Origin: Prochilodus magdalenae
Lineage: Eukaryota > Chordata > Actinopteri > Characiformes > Prochilodontidae
Assembly: GCA_024036415.1 (NCBI GenBank)
Contig: JAMWET010005504.1
Location: 258,501 to 322,500, forward strand
DNA: 64,000 nt
Direction: 5' to 3'
A program made the translations under genes and the position numbers. The notes under the pieces are model-generated. The model did no database searches. It was not told the origin of the DNA and saw only the letters and a list, made by a program, of their open reading frames with translations. Below are positions 61,571-64,000 of this stretch, in pieces. The first letter of the stretch is position 1. Each line of letters opens with the position of its first letter.

Positions 61571-61930
61571 TCTCTCTCTCTGTCCACTGTGTCAACTCAA
61601 GGAGATGTACAACGCTCTATCCCTCTGCCTCAAATTCCTGTCTCCCTAGCAACCAGCTGGTAACCTCACACTGCTGAGGCCCCCTGTTCACGCTGGAGGA
61701 GTGAACTCAGAGGACGTGGCAGTAAAAAGTGTGCGTTATCTTCAGAAGCACATTACTGCCCACCGCAGAGTGTTTTTCATTGTGCACTGTAAATCACCAC
61801 TGCGGACTGTATGCGCCATTATTTCACCTATAGCCCCTCATTCACTGCTGTCATGAGAGGCTGCTTCCAAACCTTTAGGCTCCGGCTATCACAGGATGCT
61901 TCATATATCAGAAATATTTGAATGGTCATA
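60046..61930. other. Intergenic, CT microsatellite
   Basis: No exon or nameable transposon. A (CT)n run with few interruptions lies at about 61536-61583. Confidence 0.4.
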
Positions 61931-61936
61931 TTGCAG

Positions 61937-62162
61937 TATTCGCATCCTGTATGTTCCTACATGTTAGCAATCAACAGTTTATACAACGGTTTAACAACAA
62001 CTAAATGTGATAGCCGAATACACCTATATATTCGGCTATATATATATATATATATATATATACACAATCAGAATGGTGTATTCGGCTATCACATTTAGTT
62101 GTTGTTAAACCGTTGTATAAACTGTTGATTGCTAACATGTAGGAACATACAGGATGCGAATA
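61937..62162. repeat. Perfect 88-bp inverted repeat
   Basis: The left arm, 61937-62024, starts TATTCGCATCC and ends GAATACACC. The right arm, 62075-62162, is its exact reverse complement over all 88 bp. The 50-bp spacer is mostly a TA run with a second, short CCGAATA-like echo (TTCGGCTATA at 62031). TA runs also flank the right arm. There is no coding frame. Confidence 0.95.
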
Positions 62163-62204
62163 ATATATATATATATATATATGTACTTAATTTATTGTTT
62201 ACAA

Positions 62205-62585
62205 ACACTCATCATGAAAAGAATAGTTGCACCCAGAAGGATATGTTAGATTACAATGTAATTTGAACTCCAGGAACAATAGCTGATAATAAATTTAGAC
62301 TGATATGCTCAATATTTATTGAGATACACATACAGAAGTGCTTCTCAGGATCGTGTCTGGCCTCCACGTTTGCTAACAGAACATGCCAGACGTCTTGGCA
62401 TGGAGTTGTAGAGGTTTCTGATGGTGTCCTGGGATAATGCATCCTATGCAGCTTGAATATTCTCACGCAGTTCTTGCAGATTTGAGGCTGACCTCAGCCT
62501 GCACACAAGGATTTGTTGGTCGTCTCCACCAAGACAGAAGTGGGACTCGTCACTGAAGATGACCCGGTGCCATTCTGACCATAAG
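62205..62585 (-). mobile_element. Tc1-like transposon remnant, internally deleted (copy B)
   Basis: On the - strand it runs from CATCTTCAGTGACGAGTC (SDES motif) through TCTTGGTGGAGACGACCA, then jumps to GAACTGCGTGAGAATATTCA and GGACACCATCAGAAACCTC. A match to copy A continues to CCTTCTGGGTGCAACTATTC. It is dead. Confidence 0.7.
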
Positions 62586-64000
62586 CCACATAAGAATAGC
62601 AAAGCATTTGTGGGCATAGCTCAGATTAGACATGCAAGAGGTCTATCCGAACATCAAGAGGTATATCTGAACTGCATACCTAGATGCCCCATTGTGTATA
62701 CCCGTTTGGAAGCTTTTCCCTATAGGGATATGTATACATATAAGAATAGAAGTTTCCTGCAAGAACCAGAGATTGTTAGTCAGTTGAATAAGCAATGCTT
62801 ATATCAAATAATAATGAAGCTCAGCTCAGTTTACAACAAGCACACAGTGTCTGAGAACAGCTGTATCCAAATGAAACCGCTCCTGTGACTGTGAGAGAGG
62901 GGAAAAAATCAGAACTCTTTTGATTTATTCAGCCAGTGCCTTCCAAGCCAGGCGGTTCAGGCTGCTGCAGCTCGATACTGGGTTTGCTCCCTTCGTATTG
63001 GAGAACAGCCAAGAAAACAGCACTCTGATGAAATGTACTGCCCCAGAGGAAGCTGGGGATTATGAGAAGAAAGTAGCTGAAAACTTTTGCTTATTGTAGT
63101 AACTGTTTTGTGCATGTTAAATGAAGCTTTGTTTTTAAGTATTGGAATACATACTTAGTGTTTGTGTTTATGGCTATGAGAAATCATAAACAGTACATCA
63201 CAAAAATCAAAGTCCAAATTATCCTTTTTCAGCATCACAAAAAATGCAGTAGGTCTATTTAATAGACCTATAAAATTGTAAATAAGCCTCAGTAACTAAT
63301 TATATTATAGTAATTGTAATATAGTGTGTTAACTCCTTCACCTTACAACAGCTTCCAGTTCCATTTCTTTTCTTTAAGTTTTTAAAAGGAATCAGCAGAG
63401 ATATTTGTCCTGGTTGTATTTTCTGCATCTCACAACCCAATTATTCCCAATTACACATTTAGACTCATTAGTCCATAAATCTTTCTTTTTATTTCAGCCG
63501 TCTAGCTTTTATATTCCCTGACAGTTGTTCTTCTTTTTGTCTCTTTCCTGTTCTCAGTAATGGTAGCTACACATCCTTTCAGACCCATAGTGCTGAGATG
63601 TCTTCTCAGAGAACCTGTAGATGTTTTCAGATTTGAAGCAGGAGGGAAGAGTGATTTCCTCGTCTCTTGCCTCTCTTAAAATGAAAACTAAGTGCTGTTT
63701 ATCTGATCAAGACCAAGTCTTAGATGGTTGTTTGAAGTCTCGTTTTCTCTAGAACTTTTCCGATTTCTTTTATTCTTTTCTCTCTTATATTCCTTTGACC
63801 TTCCCCTTCCTTATGCAACCGGATCTCCTGAAATATCTTCTGAACAATGAAACATTTTTACTTATTGATGATAGGATTTTGACAGGAAATGAATTATTGA
63901 AGGATGATCTCTGACTTTGCCCATTACTTCACAAGATCAAAATAAATGCTTTAAAGTGTGACTAAATCAGCACCAAATCTAGTGATTTGTACAAATGTAT
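62586..64000. other. Intergenic, nothing recognised
   Basis: No convincing exon. A short GC-richer patch at about 62930-63070 has an open frame with a protein-like look, but no splice sites or family I can name. Confidence 0.3.

Overview
The window is nuclear DNA of a teleost fish. Evidence: three vertebrate genes with GT-AG introns, CpG-rich 5' ends, long 3' UTRs, many decayed Tc1-like transposons, LINE 3' ends, and long AT and GATA microsatellites. No prokaryotic, viral or CRISPR structure was seen. The species cannot be named from the sequence.

Layout, all genes on the + strand. (1) 1-2665: an intron and the last coding exon (2539-2665, 41 codons) of a gene I cannot identify. (2) 5413-10793: a shisa-family gene, best called shisa7, in five coding exons. 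It has a signal peptide, a cysteine-rich ectodomain, one membrane segment and a C-terminal EVTV PDZ ligand. Exon 3 is 57 bp and frame-neutral. (3) 11.4-20.9 kb: gene-free and repeat-bearing (LINE 3' end, Tc1 copies). (4) about 21-22.55 kb: a CpG-rich promoter and probable non-coding first exon, leading to 24627-29315, a single-exon C2H2 zinc-finger gene of 1562 aa resembling ZNF865. (5) about 32.9-46970: a PAR-bZIP gene best called dbp (D-box binding protein), four coding exons and 361 aa, with its 3' UTR to about 48.3 or 49.35 kb. (6) about 49.4-64 kb: intergenic, rich in transposon remnants and simple repeats, with a perfect 88-bp inverted repeat at 61937-62162.

Together: SHISA7, ZNF865 and DBP all lie on human chromosome 19q13, so this looks like a conserved vertebrate block and not an operon or functional cassette. 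The genes encode an auxiliary protein of synaptic receptors, a probable transcription factor and a circadian output transcription factor. The most interesting regulatory signal is a cluster of five CACGTG E-boxes in dbp intron 2. The most interesting unexplained structures are the perfect 88-bp inverted repeat, a two-part minisatellite in dbp intron 1 and two Tc1-like copies that appear to share an internal deletion. I found no convincing wholly new biological system.
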